This document shows positions 19,656 through 26,758 of a stretch of 64,000 nucleotides of DNA, piece after piece. This stretch comes from Pontibacter anaerobius (GTDB lineage: Bacteria > Bacteroidota > Bacteroidia > Cytophagales > Hymenobacteraceae), in contig NZ_JAPFQO010000001.1 in the NCBI RefSeq assembly GCF_026241195.1, positions 620,001 to 684,000 of the forward strand. Reading direction: 5' to 3'. Position 1 is the first letter of the stretch, and the number at the start of each line of letters is the position of its first letter. The translations under genes were made by a program, and so were the position numbers. The notes under the pieces were generated by a model. That model ran no database searches. It worked only from the letters and a program-made list of their open reading frames with translations, and was not told the origin of the DNA.

Positions 19656-19708
19656 TTATAATGGCTCCTGATTGGCGGCAGCTTATACTTTAAAAGTTTT
19701 GTAAAAAG

Positions 19709-19741
19709 AAATCCCCTCCTGTGTTCGGCAGGAGGGGATTT
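19709..19741. terminator. Terminator hairpin, symporter gene end
   Basis: A perfect 13-bp stem AAATCCCCTCCTG / CAGGAGGGGATTT with a seven-base loop, 21 bp beyond the stop codon of the leftward symporter gene. TATACTT lies just to its left (about 19686). Confidence 0.82.
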
Positions 19742-19762
19742 TATGCTTTGGAGGAAGTATGG

Positions 19763-21196
19763 TTACACCAGTTCGGGCTGCTTTTCCTCCGGCAGCCTGT
19801 GTAGTAGCTCCGGGTTGGTCGTTTCCACCAAACCGGTTTCAGGCTGCGGGTTAAACTCACCTTCCCAGCGGGCTACCACGGCCGTGGCCAGGCAGTTACC
19901 GGTCACGTTAACAGAGGTGCGCGCCATGTCCATCAACTCATCGATACCAAGTATGGCAAACACGGGCCACACCGGTAGGTTAAAGGAGGCCACGGTTCCC
20001 AGAAGTATAACCAGCGAGGCGCGCGGCACGCCGGCTACCCCTTTGGAGGTCAGCATCAGCGTGAACACCATCACCAATTGCTGCTCCCATGTCAGGTTGA
20101 TGCCAGCTGCCTGCGCCACAAACACAGAGGCAAGCGCCAGGTATAAAGTCGTTCCATCGAGGTTAAAGCTATAGCCAGTCGGCATTACAAAGGCCACGAT
20201 GCGGCGCGGCACGCCCAATTTTTCCATCTCCTCCATAGCGCGCGGCAGGGCAGCCTCCGAGCTGGTGGTGGCAAAAGCGATGGAAACCGGGCCTGAGATG
20301 GCCTGCAGGAAACGCCTGATCGGCACACGGGCGATCAGCGCCACCGGCAGCAGCACCAGCAGGGCGAAAGCCAGCAGCGCCACATACAAAGTAGCCAGTA
20401 ACTGGAACAGGTTCAGCAGGATACCGAAGCCCATATGCCCGACAGTGTACGCAATGGCAGCCCCCACACCCACCGGCGCGAAGTACATGATGATGTTCGT
20501 GAACTTGAACATCGTCTCGGAGAGGCTCTCGCAGAAATCGAGCATGGGCTTGCGCTTTTTCTCGCTCACCATGGCCAGGCCGATGGCGAACAGCACGCTG
20601 AATACCACGATCTGCAGCACCTGCCCCTCGGCTATGGACTTGGCAATATTCTCCGGGAACACGTGCAGGATAATATCTGAGGTGCTTTGCGCCGGCACCG
20701 CCGCAATTTCCTCGTGGCCCTGCGCCAGCCCTGCGTCAATTCCCTCGCCAGCCTTGCTCAGGTTAATGGCCGCCAAACCGATGAAGAGCGCCAGTGTGGT
20801 CACCACCTCAAAGTATACAATAGCCTTCCAGCCCATGCTGCCTACCTGCTTCAGGTTGGCGTGGCCGGCAATACCCACCACCAATGTGGCAAAGATAAGC
20901 GGCGCGATAATGGTCTTGATCAGCTTCAGGAAAACCTTGCTGAGCACGTTCAGGTTAACGGCAAACTGCGGGAAGTCGTAACCAATTTCGGCACCCACCA
21001 CCATACTGATCAGGATCCAGGTGGTGAGGGAGCGCTTCTGCAGGCCGTAAAACAGCAGCACGCCAATGCCTGTCCAGCGCACGGCCAGCAGGGCCTCGGC
21101 GGGCAAAGAGATGAAACTGTACTGCTGCAGCACAGTAAGTATGGCCGCTATGGTAATGCAAAGCAGTGTGGCCAGTGGTAAAAAAGACTTTTTCAT
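19763..21196 (-). CDS. Dicarboxylate/amino acid:cation symporter, 477 aa
   Basis: Inner-membrane secondary transporter of the DAACS (GltP/DctA/EAAT) family, importing glutamate, aspartate or C4-dicarboxylates with H+ or Na+. About eight transmembrane helices plus re-entrant hairpins are visible. Family motifs: hairpin 1 serine-rich ATTSSEAALPRAMEEME, the NLDGT motif of helix 7 (GYSFNLDGTTLYLALASVFVAQ) and hairpin 2 region TSKGVAGVPRASLVIL, with ELMDMARTSVNVTGNCLA for helix 8. The ATG at 21196 is preferred over the more upstream TTG at 21214 because MKKSFLP directly precedes the first helix. It has a short polar C-terminal tail. Specificity cannot be read from sequence alone. Confidence 0.92.
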   Translation of the reverse strand: MKKSFLPLATLLCITIAAILTVLQQYSFISLPAEALLAVRWTGIGVLLFYGLQKRSLTTWILISMVVGAEIGYDFPQFAVNLNVLSKVFLKLIKTIIAPLIFATLVVGIAGHANLKQVGSMGWKAIVYFEVVTTLALFIGLAAINLSKAGEGIDAGLAQGHEEIAAVPAQSTSDIILHVFPENIAKSIAEGQVLQIVVFSVLFAIGLAMVSEKKRKPMLDFCESLSETMFKFTNIIMYFAPVGVGAAIAYTVGHMGFGILLNLFQLLATLYVALLAFALLVLLPVALIARVPIRRFLQAISGPVSIAFATTSSEAALPRAMEEMEKLGVPRRIVAFVMPTGYSFNLDGTTLYLALASVFVAQAAGINLTWEQQLVMVFTLMLTSKGVAGVPRASLVILLGTVASFNLPVWPVFAILGIDELMDMARTSVNVTGNCLATAVVARWEGEFNPQPETGLVETTNPELLHRLPEEKQPELV

Positions 21197-21501
21197 AAAG
21201 AAGGTTGAAGACAAGTATGGCCGGAGCCTGTACAGTTAAAAAGCCTTTGTAGCGAACGCTGCTGTTTAGCCTTGTTTTCAGGATTTTACCCACAGGGCAC
21301 ACCTACATTAGCTTAGCAAATATAGAGGTTGCAAACACAGTTGCAAATAGGCGCAGGGCCGGCACGAAACTATTTTTTTCAGCTCTGCCACATTATGTTA
21401 AAAGTGTATACTTTGCAGTCCATAATCAGATGTAAAAGTGGCTAAATCGGGATAAAAAGTGCAATTTGTGCGATTCGTTACATTAAACTACTTAACACGC
21501 T
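21197..21501. other. 305-bp divergent intergenic region
   Basis: Separates the symporter from the enolase-superfamily gene. It contains one TATACTT followed by TG (TATACTTTG, about 21409-21417), an A+T-rich core, and no gene. No exact TAnnTTTG promoter was found for either neighbour. Confidence 0.45.
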
Positions 21502-22491
21502 ATGTTAAAATGGCATATAGAGGTGCTGCACCTCAAACTGAAACATGCTGCCACTACTGCCTTCGGCTCCGGCCTCACCAGGGTTAATTTTCTGGTGCAG
21601 GTGTCGGATGGGGAGTACAGCGGCTTTGGAGAGGCTGCACCCGACCCCAGGTACGGCGAAACACCTGAACTGCTGCTGCAGCAGTATAAAGTGCTGCTGA
21701 TGGCCGGTTTGCCGCAGTTGCAAAGTATGGAGGAGCTACTACAATTATTGGAGCAGCACCCGCCCGTTAACTGCCTGCGTTTTGCCATTGAAGCCGCTTA
21801 CCTGCACTACTTCTGCCAGCACAAGGGTATACCGGTGCACCAGCTGCTGGGCCAGCCCGTGCCGCAGCCACAAGTAACCTGCTTTACGCTGCCTGTCACG
21901 GACCCGGCGGAGGTGCAGGACTACCTACAGAAGTATGATTTGGGACGCTTTCGCTACCTTAAGCTGAAGGTAAACCCGGAGCAGGGGCCGGAACTGGTGC
22001 AGGAAGTGCTGCGCGTAACCGAGCAGCCGCTGGTGCTGGCCGGCCACGAGAGCTGGCAAAACCCCGAGGAGCTGCTACATTTCCTGAACACCCTGGACAG
22101 GGGGCGCATACTGTTTATAGAGCAGCCGATGCCCGCCTCCAGGGCAGCTGCCTACGCGCAGATCAAAAACATAAGCCCCATGCCACTTGTTGCTGAGGAG
22201 TCGGTGATGGATGTGGCTGATTTTGAGCTGCTGCACACCCAGTTTCACGGTGTAAGTATAACCCCGATGCGAGCCGGTGGCTACCTGAACACGGTGCGGC
22301 TGCTGCAGGAGGCAAAGAAGTATGGCCTGATGACGGTGCTGGGTTCGGGTATAGAAACAACGCTGGGTGCCTGGAGCTCCATGCAACTGAGCAGCGCGTT
22401 CAACTTCGTGAACCTGGATGGCTTTCTGATGCTGGAGGAGGAGCCGTTTGGCCTGGTACTGGAGCAGGAGGGAATTATATACCTGAAGTAA
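21502..22491 (+). CDS. Enolase-superfamily protein with eroded active site, 329 aa
   Basis: Two-domain fold of the muconate-cycloisomerase / dipeptide-epimerase group: N-terminal capping domain (about 1-100) and C-terminal beta/alpha barrel. Conserved: the K-x-K pair (K154, K156, in RYLKLKVNP) and the strand-4 metal Glu (IEQP, about E207). Changed: the strand-3 metal Asp of the usual LDANxGW motif is Ala180 here (LAGHESW), the strand-5 Asp of the ADES motif is Glu (AEES, about residue 232), and the general-base Lys of the IKLxK motif is Thr254 (SITPMRAGG). The GSGIETTLG motif near the end is kept. Close to known L-Ala-D/L-Glu epimerases in shape, but these losses make ordinary epimerase chemistry doubtful. 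Length is somewhat short for the family (about 340-370). Confidence 0.82.
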   Translation: MLKWHIEVLHLKLKHAATTAFGSGLTRVNFLVQVSDGEYSGFGEAAPDPRYGETPELLLQQYKVLLMAGLPQLQSMEELLQLLEQHPPVNCLRFAIEAAYLHYFCQHKGIPVHQLLGQPVPQPQVTCFTLPVTDPAEVQDYLQKYDLGRFRYLKLKVNPEQGPELVQEVLRVTEQPLVLAGHESWQNPEELLHFLNTLDRGRILFIEQPMPASRAAAYAQIKNISPMPLVAEESVMDVADFELLHTQFHGVSITPMRAGGYLNTVRLLQEAKKYGLMTVLGSGIETTLGAWSSMQLSSAFNFVNLDGFLMLEEEPFGLVLEQEGIIYLK

Positions 22492-22575
22492 CAGGCTTTA
22501 AACTAGCTGGTTTAACCATTCTGTTTATTTATCAGGGGGTTATGGAAACTATTTTAAATTATTTTCGTTGATGTG

Positions 22576-22606
22576 TTTGTACATTAAATGTATGTACATA
22601 TATTTG
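22576..22606 (+). promoter_or_regulatory. Promoter with embedded palindrome upstream of marR
   Basis: TTTG at 22576-22579 and TATATTTG (TAnnTTTG) at 22599-22606 are 19 bp apart, a good Bacteroidota promoter. The spacer is filled by an inverted repeat TGTACAT-N7-ATGTACA (22578-22598). A MarR dimer bound here would block RNA polymerase, so negative autoregulation is likely. The expected transcript start (about 22612) is just before the ATG at 22635. Confidence 0.75.
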
Positions 22607-22634
22607 CGACATCATTGTGACGTTTATGCTGCCC

Positions 22635-23084
22635 ATGAAAATTGAAGATGAAATAAAACAAAGTGCATTTAAGAGCGAGTACCAGAAGGCATACATCAAT
22701 TTAGTGTACACATCTGGTTATTTGCAGCAGAATCAGGCTGCCATGTTTAAGCCCTTTGGCATTACATTGCCGCAGTACAACATCCTACGCATTCTAAGGG
22801 GGCAGCACCCCAAACCGGCCACCGTCAGCCTGCTTATTGAGCGCATGCTGGATAAAACCTCCAATGCCTCGCGCATCGTGGACAAACTGGAGGCCAAAGA
22901 GCTGGTAACGCGCAAGCAGTGCCCCTCAGACCGCCGCACCGTGGATGTGCTGATAACAGACAAGGGGCTGGAGCTGCTGAGGCAGATGGATGACCTGGAA
23001 GGCGGCAAAGGCACCGGCATCACCAACCTGACAGAGGAGGAGGCGGCGCAGCTGAATACCCTGCTGGATAAGATCAGAGATTAA
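22635..23084 (+). CDS. MarR-family transcriptional regulator, 149 aa
   Basis: Winged-helix DNA-binding repressor. Sequence features: N-terminal dimerisation helices (about 1-45), helix-turn-helix (LPQYNILRILRGQHPKPATVSLLIERMLDKTSNASRIVDKLEAKELV) and wing (RKQCPSDRRTVDVLITDKGLELL), then a C-terminal helix. The D-R-R-x-V wing motif is diagnostic of MarR. Starts: GTG at 22617, ATG at 22626 and ATG at 22635 are in frame; 22635 is preferred because it fits the position of the promoter and the MKIEDEIKQ opening. The YceI gene follows 40 bp downstream and may be co-transcribed and regulated. Confidence 0.88.
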   Translation: MKIEDEIKQSAFKSEYQKAYINLVYTSGYLQQNQAAMFKPFGITLPQYNILRILRGQHPKPATVSLLIERMLDKTSNASRIVDKLEAKELVTRKQCPSDRRTVDVLITDKGLELLRQMDDLEGGKGTGITNLTEEEAAQLNTLLDKIRD

Positions 23085-23124
23085 ACAGAAAACCATAACA
23101 ACCAGTGTTAACCAACAGAAATAA

Positions 23125-23781
23125 ATGAAAAAGTACGTAATTCTTGCCTCTCTTGCTGGCTCGCTGCTATTCTCAGCCCATGCCGGCAACACAAACAAAG
23201 TGGCCGCTACAAATGCTACAGAAGTAGCTGCTCCTGCTAAGGCTCGTGCTTATAAAGTAGACGTTGCCAAAAGCGACCTGAAGTGGCACGCCAAGAAAGT
23301 AACCGGCGAGCACATGGGTAACATCGCCCTGCAGAGCGGCGACATGCAGGTAAACGGCAACAAGATAGTGGGTGGTACCTTTGTGATCGACATGAACGCG
23401 ATCACCTGCACCGACATTAAAGATGCTGGTTACAACGCCAAGCTGGTGGGCCACCTGAAGTCAGACGACTTCTTTAGTGTGGAGAAACACCCGACCGCGA
23501 CCTTCAAAATCAATAGCGTAAAGCCAATTGCAAAAGCTGCGGCTGGTAAGCCAAACGCCACCATCACTGGCGACCTGACGATCAAAGGCATTACGAACCA
23601 GGTTTCTTTCCCGGCCACTGTGGCTGTGAAAAACGGTGTGGCCTCTGCCAAGGCTGATGTTACCATCGATCGTACCAAGTATGATGTGCGCTACGGCTCT
23701 AACAGCTTCTTCGAAGGCCTGGGCGACAAGGCGATTTACGACGACTTTGTGGTATCGCTGGACGTAACCGCGAAACAATAA
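23125..23781 (+). CDS. YceI-family periplasmic protein, 218 aa
   Basis: Lipid-binding lipocalin-like beta-barrel of the YceI family, in the periplasm or at the outer surface; many members bind polyisoprenoids. The signal peptide MKKYVILASLAGSLLFSAHAG ends in AHA. Core family pattern: DLKWHAKKVTGEH, GDMQVNGNKIVGGTFVIDM, HLKSDDFFSVEKHPTATFKI, ITGDLTIKGITNQVSFPATV, RTKYDVRYGS and the terminal DDFVVSLDVTAK. It lies right behind marR, and a paralogue follows 85 bp later, separated by a terminator, so this gene is likely the main marR-linked target. Confidence 0.93.
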   Translation: MKKYVILASLAGSLLFSAHAGNTNKVAATNATEVAAPAKARAYKVDVAKSDLKWHAKKVTGEHMGNIALQSGDMQVNGNKIVGGTFVIDMNAITCTDIKDAGYNAKLVGHLKSDDFFSVEKHPTATFKINSVKPIAKAAAGKPNATITGDLTIKGITNQVSFPATVAVKNGVASAKADVTIDRTKYDVRYGSNSFFEGLGDKAIYDDFVVSLDVTAKQ

Positions 23782-23795
23782 CCTCATACCACACG

Positions 23796-23835
23796 AGCCG
23801 CTCCGGGCCTCTGGGGACGGAGCGGCTTCTTTTTT
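23796..23835 (+). terminator. Terminator between the two yceI genes
   Basis: Stem AGCCGCTCCG (23796-23805) / CGGAGCGGCT (23818-23827) with a 12-base loop followed by TCTTTTTT. Confidence 0.88.
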
Positions 23836-23866
23836 ATTAATCCATTCCATACTTAACTAAACCAAA

Positions 23867-24532
23867 ATGAAAAGAACAGCAATTTATGCCTCGCTTGCAG
23901 CAGCGTTATTTTTATCTGCCTGCAACACCGAAGCCGAGAGCACTACAGAAACCACAGCCGTAGCCTCTGAGGCAACTGCCGCGACGGGTGAGGGCGAAAC
24001 CTACCAGATTGTGCAGGACCAGAGCAACGTGCAGTGGCACGGTACAAAAGTTACTGGCGAGCACAGAGGCGAGATTGACGTGCAGAGCGGCGAACTGTCT
24101 GTAAACGGCGACCAGCTGACAGGCGGTAAGATCGTGATCGATATGAAGACCATCACTAACTCAGACATCGAGGCTGAGGAAGACAACCAGAAACTGGTAG
24201 GCCACCTAAAGTCTGACGATTTCTTTGGTGTAGAGAAATACCCGACGGCCACATTCGAGGTCACTGGCGCTTCTCCGATCGCTGATGCCGCTGCAGGCCA
24301 GCCAAACTATAACGTGGAGGGCAACCTGACCATCAAGGAGAAAACCGAGAAAGTGAGCTTCCCGGCTACGGTTACAGTAGATAACGGCACTGTGAACGCT
24401 AAGGCCGATGTGAAGGTAGACCGCTCTAAGTTTGATGTGCGCTACGGCTCTGAGACTTTCTTCGGCAACCTGGGCGACAAAGCCATCCACGATGAGTTTA
24501 CCGTTTCTTTCGACGTTACTGCGAAGAAATAA
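23867..24532 (+). CDS. YceI-family lipoprotein, 221 aa (tandem paralogue)
   Basis: A second YceI protein very similar to the gene upstream (VQWHGTKVTGEHRGEIDVQSG, HLKSDDFFGVEKYPTATFEV, NLTIKEKTEKVSFPATVTV, FDVRYGSETFF) but with a lipoprotein signal (AALFLSACN, Cys19) instead of a cleaved one and a Thr/Glu-rich linker (residues about 20-45). It therefore likely sits anchored to a membrane while its partner is soluble. The copies are a clear local gene duplication with divergence in localisation. A weak stem-loop (GGAAACC 24554-24560 / GGTTTTC 24584-24590, then CTTTTT) ends the unit. Confidence 0.93.
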   Translation: MKRTAIYASLAAALFLSACNTEAESTTETTAVASEATAATGEGETYQIVQDQSNVQWHGTKVTGEHRGEIDVQSGELSVNGDQLTGGKIVIDMKTITNSDIEAEEDNQKLVGHLKSDDFFGVEKYPTATFEVTGASPIADAAAGQPNYNVEGNLTIKEKTEKVSFPATVTVDNGTVNAKADVKVDRSKFDVRYGSETFFGNLGDKAIHDEFTVSFDVTAKK

Positions 24533-24553
24533 AGTATAGATTTTGTATTGACA

Positions 24554-24595
24554 GGAAACCGCTTCGGTCTAGGTGGCTGAGGTGGTTTTCTTTTT
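24554..24595 (+). terminator. Probable terminator after second yceI
   Basis: A stem with one G-T pair, GGAAACC (24554-24560) / GGTTTTC (24584-24590), followed by TTTTT and flanked by TATACTT (24596). It is weaker than the other terminators of the window. Confidence 0.6.
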
Positions 24596-24655
24596 ATACT
24601 TGCCGCCTGATTTTATACCTTTGGGTAAGTAAACTTCTGACAGTTACATCACACC

Positions 24656-25417
24656 ATGAAAAACTATACCTATACCTGGCTGCTGCTGGGGTTGCTGCTG
24701 TTGTTTAGTGCCTGCTCCGGAAACGAAACCGAGAAATCGGAGGCGCAGGCCATCGTTGACGCCGCTCTTAAAGCTCACGGCAGCGAAAAGCTAGACCAGG
24801 GTATCGTTACCTTTAAACTCCGCGATATTCAGTACCGCGCCCTGCGGGATAACGGCGCTTTTGTGTATAGCCGCACCTTCACCGACTCCACAGGCCAACG
24901 CGTACATGATGTCCTGAGCAATAGTGGTTTTAAGCGCACAATAGATGATACAGAAGTGGAGCTGCCGGAGGAGAAAAAGGAGACGTACAGCAACTCTGTA
25001 AACGCAGTAGTATACTTTGCGCTGCTGCCATACTTCCTGAACGATGCCGCCGTACAGAAATCATACTTAGGCGAAGTCAAGATCAAAGGAGAGCCTTACC
25101 AAAAGATTAAGGTTACGTTTGCCCAGGAGGGGGGCGGCGAAGGCTTCGAGGACCAGTACATCTACTGGTTCCACAAAGACCGCCACACCATGGATTACCT
25201 GGCCTACAACTTTAAGGAGAATGGCGGCGGCTCCCGCTTTCGGGAGGTATCAAACGTGAATGAAATAGGCGGCATTCGCTTCCAGGACTACAACAACTAT
25301 AAAATCGCCGACAAGGATTTTCTGATCGAGAACTACGACAGGGCTTTTGAGGCCGGCAAGCTGGAGAAAGTATCTGAGATAAACCTGGAGGAGGTGCAGG
25401 TGCGGGAAATTGAGTAG
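24656..25417 (+). CDS. Hypothetical lipoprotein, 253 aa (possible DUF6503)
   Basis: Signal MKNYTYTWLLLGLLLLFSAC with Cys20 as the lipid anchor. The body starts with AQAIVDAALKAHGSEKLDQGIVTFKLRD and continues as a beta-rich domain (RTFTDSTGQRVHDVLSNSGFKRTIDD, YFALLPYFLNDAAVQKSYLGEVKIKGEPYQKIKVTF, GFEDQYIYWFHKDRHTMDYLAYNF). The pattern reminds me of the DUF6503 family of secreted Bacteroidota proteins; this is recalled, not checked. It is monocistronic with a strong terminator. Confidence 0.72.
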   Translation: MKNYTYTWLLLGLLLLFSACSGNETEKSEAQAIVDAALKAHGSEKLDQGIVTFKLRDIQYRALRDNGAFVYSRTFTDSTGQRVHDVLSNSGFKRTIDDTEVELPEEKKETYSNSVNAVVYFALLPYFLNDAAVQKSYLGEVKIKGEPYQKIKVTFAQEGGGEGFEDQYIYWFHKDRHTMDYLAYNFKENGGGSRFREVSNVNEIGGIRFQDYNNYKIADKDFLIENYDRAFEAGKLEKVSEINLEEVQVREIE

Positions 25418-25453
25418 TGTGGGTTAAGTTAATTCCCCAAAATTAATACTTGT

Positions 25454-25482
25454 AGAGACGCAACACCTTGCGTCTCTTTTTT
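25454..25482 (+). terminator. Terminator of the lipoprotein gene
   Basis: Perfect stem AGAGACGCAA (25454-25463) / TTGCGTCTCT (25468-25477), loop CACC, then a run of T residues. Confidence 0.9.
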
Positions 25483-25495
25483 ATTAAATCAGTAG

Positions 25496-26041
25496 CTACT
25501 CTATCTCAAACTCCTGCGGCAAAGCCACCGTCAGGTGCTTGGGGCGGCTGTGGATCTGCTGCAGGAAACCGTCCAGCTCGGATTTATACTCCAGGTGGTA
25601 GTCTTCGTGCAGCTTTTTGCGGATGAGCTGGATGGTGCGCAGCAGCAGGCGCGCCGTAGCCGTGTAAAAGCCTTTGTAATAACTGTCAAACTGCCCGGTG
25701 AAATTATCAAAGATCAGGCGCAAGGTATAAAGGTGCAGGTCTATCTCAGCTTTGGGCTCTTTGGTGATGCGCTTAAAGCGGGCGATCTCCTTCATGGCCT
25801 TGCGCAGCGCCTTGGTTAAGGCTTTGGCCAGACTGCGGCCGCTGGCGTTTATCAGCAGCTCGTTAATCTTATCGGCGGCCTCCTCATACACCTCCTCCAG
25901 TGTTACCTCCTCCTGCAGCTCATACCTCAGGATGTCATACAGTTCGGCGTCGCGGCGGGCGGCTTTCAGTATAATAGCTTCTTTTTCCTTGTCGCTCAGT
26001 TGTTTAACCGCCTGGCGAAAAGCCGGTGAGATGGCTGGCAT
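25496..26041 (-). CDS. Hypothetical helical protein, 181 aa
   Basis: A cytoplasmic, mainly alpha-helical, highly charged protein (LSDKEKEAIILKAARRDAELYDILRYELQ ... KALTKALRKAMKEIARFKRITKEPKAEIDLHLYTLRLIFDNFTGQFDSYYKGFYTATARLLLRTIQLIRKKLHEDYHLEYKSEL). I cannot name the family. It starts 3 bp after the stop of the upstream nucleotidyltransferase gene in the same direction, so the two are almost certainly translated from one message and may act together. The pair resembles nucleotidyltransferase + helical-partner toxin-antitoxin arrangements in layout only; no HEPN Rx4-6H signature is present. Confidence 0.65.
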   Translation of the reverse strand: MPAISPAFRQAVKQLSDKEKEAIILKAARRDAELYDILRYELQEEVTLEEVYEEAADKINELLINASGRSLAKALTKALRKAMKEIARFKRITKEPKAEIDLHLYTLRLIFDNFTGQFDSYYKGFYTATARLLLRTIQLIRKKLHEDYHLEYKSELDGFLQQIHSRPKHLTVALPQEFEIE

Positions 26042-26044
26042 AGC

Positions 26045-26656
26045 TTAACGAGGTAAATTTTCCAGGTCCAGGAGGTCCTGCTGGCGGGCAGTGGCCTGTT
26101 TGTTCTTTTTCAGGTCCTTCAGGCTAATGAAGTTCGCCACCACATCACCAAAAGGCATTGCAGCTTTGTTCTGCCAGCAGGTTTCAAAATCAACGCCGCT
26201 CAGGCCGGTGGAGAGATCGATGCGGTTGGGCGGGTACCCGAGCTGCACCACCACATCCTCTGTGGTCAAGTCCTCCAGATTTACTTCCTGCGGATCATAG
26301 CCTAGCTCATAGAGCACGGCCAACACTTTTTGGGCATTGTCTTCAGTAGGGTTTATCCAGATGTCGATATCGCCGGTGTAGCGTGGGTAGCCGTAGACTG
26401 CCACGGCAAAGCCGCCGGCAATCAGATACTCTGCTTTTGCGGCATTCAACTGTTTAATTACTTCCTGAAAATCTTGAGTCAGCTCCATTTGTACTAAAAT
26501 ACTATACTGGGCCCTTAGCTGCTGCACGGCGGCAAGGCGCGCCTCAGCAGGCTGCGAGAGCCAGTAGGATAAATCATCGTTGCTGTCCGACAATCTTTTT
26601 TTGCTAACCGCTCTGCTTGCCGGTTGGGGCAGAGGGGTGCTGACTTTTTTATCCAA
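26045..26656 (-). CDS. Nucleotidyltransferase-fold protein with fused N-terminal motif, 203 aa
   Basis: Residues from about 57 on are a minimal nucleotidyltransferase (MNT-like) domain: AEYLIAGGFAVAVYGYPRYTGDIDIWI gives the GG and D-x-D catalytic pattern, followed by a short C-terminal part with LKDLKKNKQATARQQDLLDLENL. The first 56 residues carry DDLSYWLSQPAEARLAAVQQLRAQY, a segment I associate with a small protein normally encoded separately just upstream of such nucleotidyltransferases. Here both are one frame. The frame begins with TTG at 26656; the only in-frame ATG is Met57 (26488), which would leave the domain alone. Possibly an antitoxin/toxin-type gene; function is not shown. Confidence 0.72.
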   Translation of the reverse strand: MDKKVSTPLPQPASRAVSKKRLSDSNDDLSYWLSQPAEARLAAVQQLRAQYSILVQMELTQDFQEVIKQLNAAKAEYLIAGGFAVAVYGYPRYTGDIDIWINPTEDNAQKVLAVLYELGYDPQEVNLEDLTTEDVVVQLGYPPNRIDLSTGLSGVDFETCWQNKAAMPFGDVVANFISLKDLKKNKQATARQQDLLDLENLPR

Positions 26657-26758
26657 AGTATGAACCAGTTAGAGGTTAAAGTGTAACCTACGGAAAAGCA
26701 GCAGTAAAGTATTACAGGCTACCGCTGCCAGCAGTAGCCTGTTACAAAAGTATAAAAT

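Noticed and set aside
25496..26656. A confirmed toxin-antitoxin system
   Set aside because: The order fits loosely, but neither protein shows the diagnostic HEPN or toxin motif, so it is kept as a hypothesis only.
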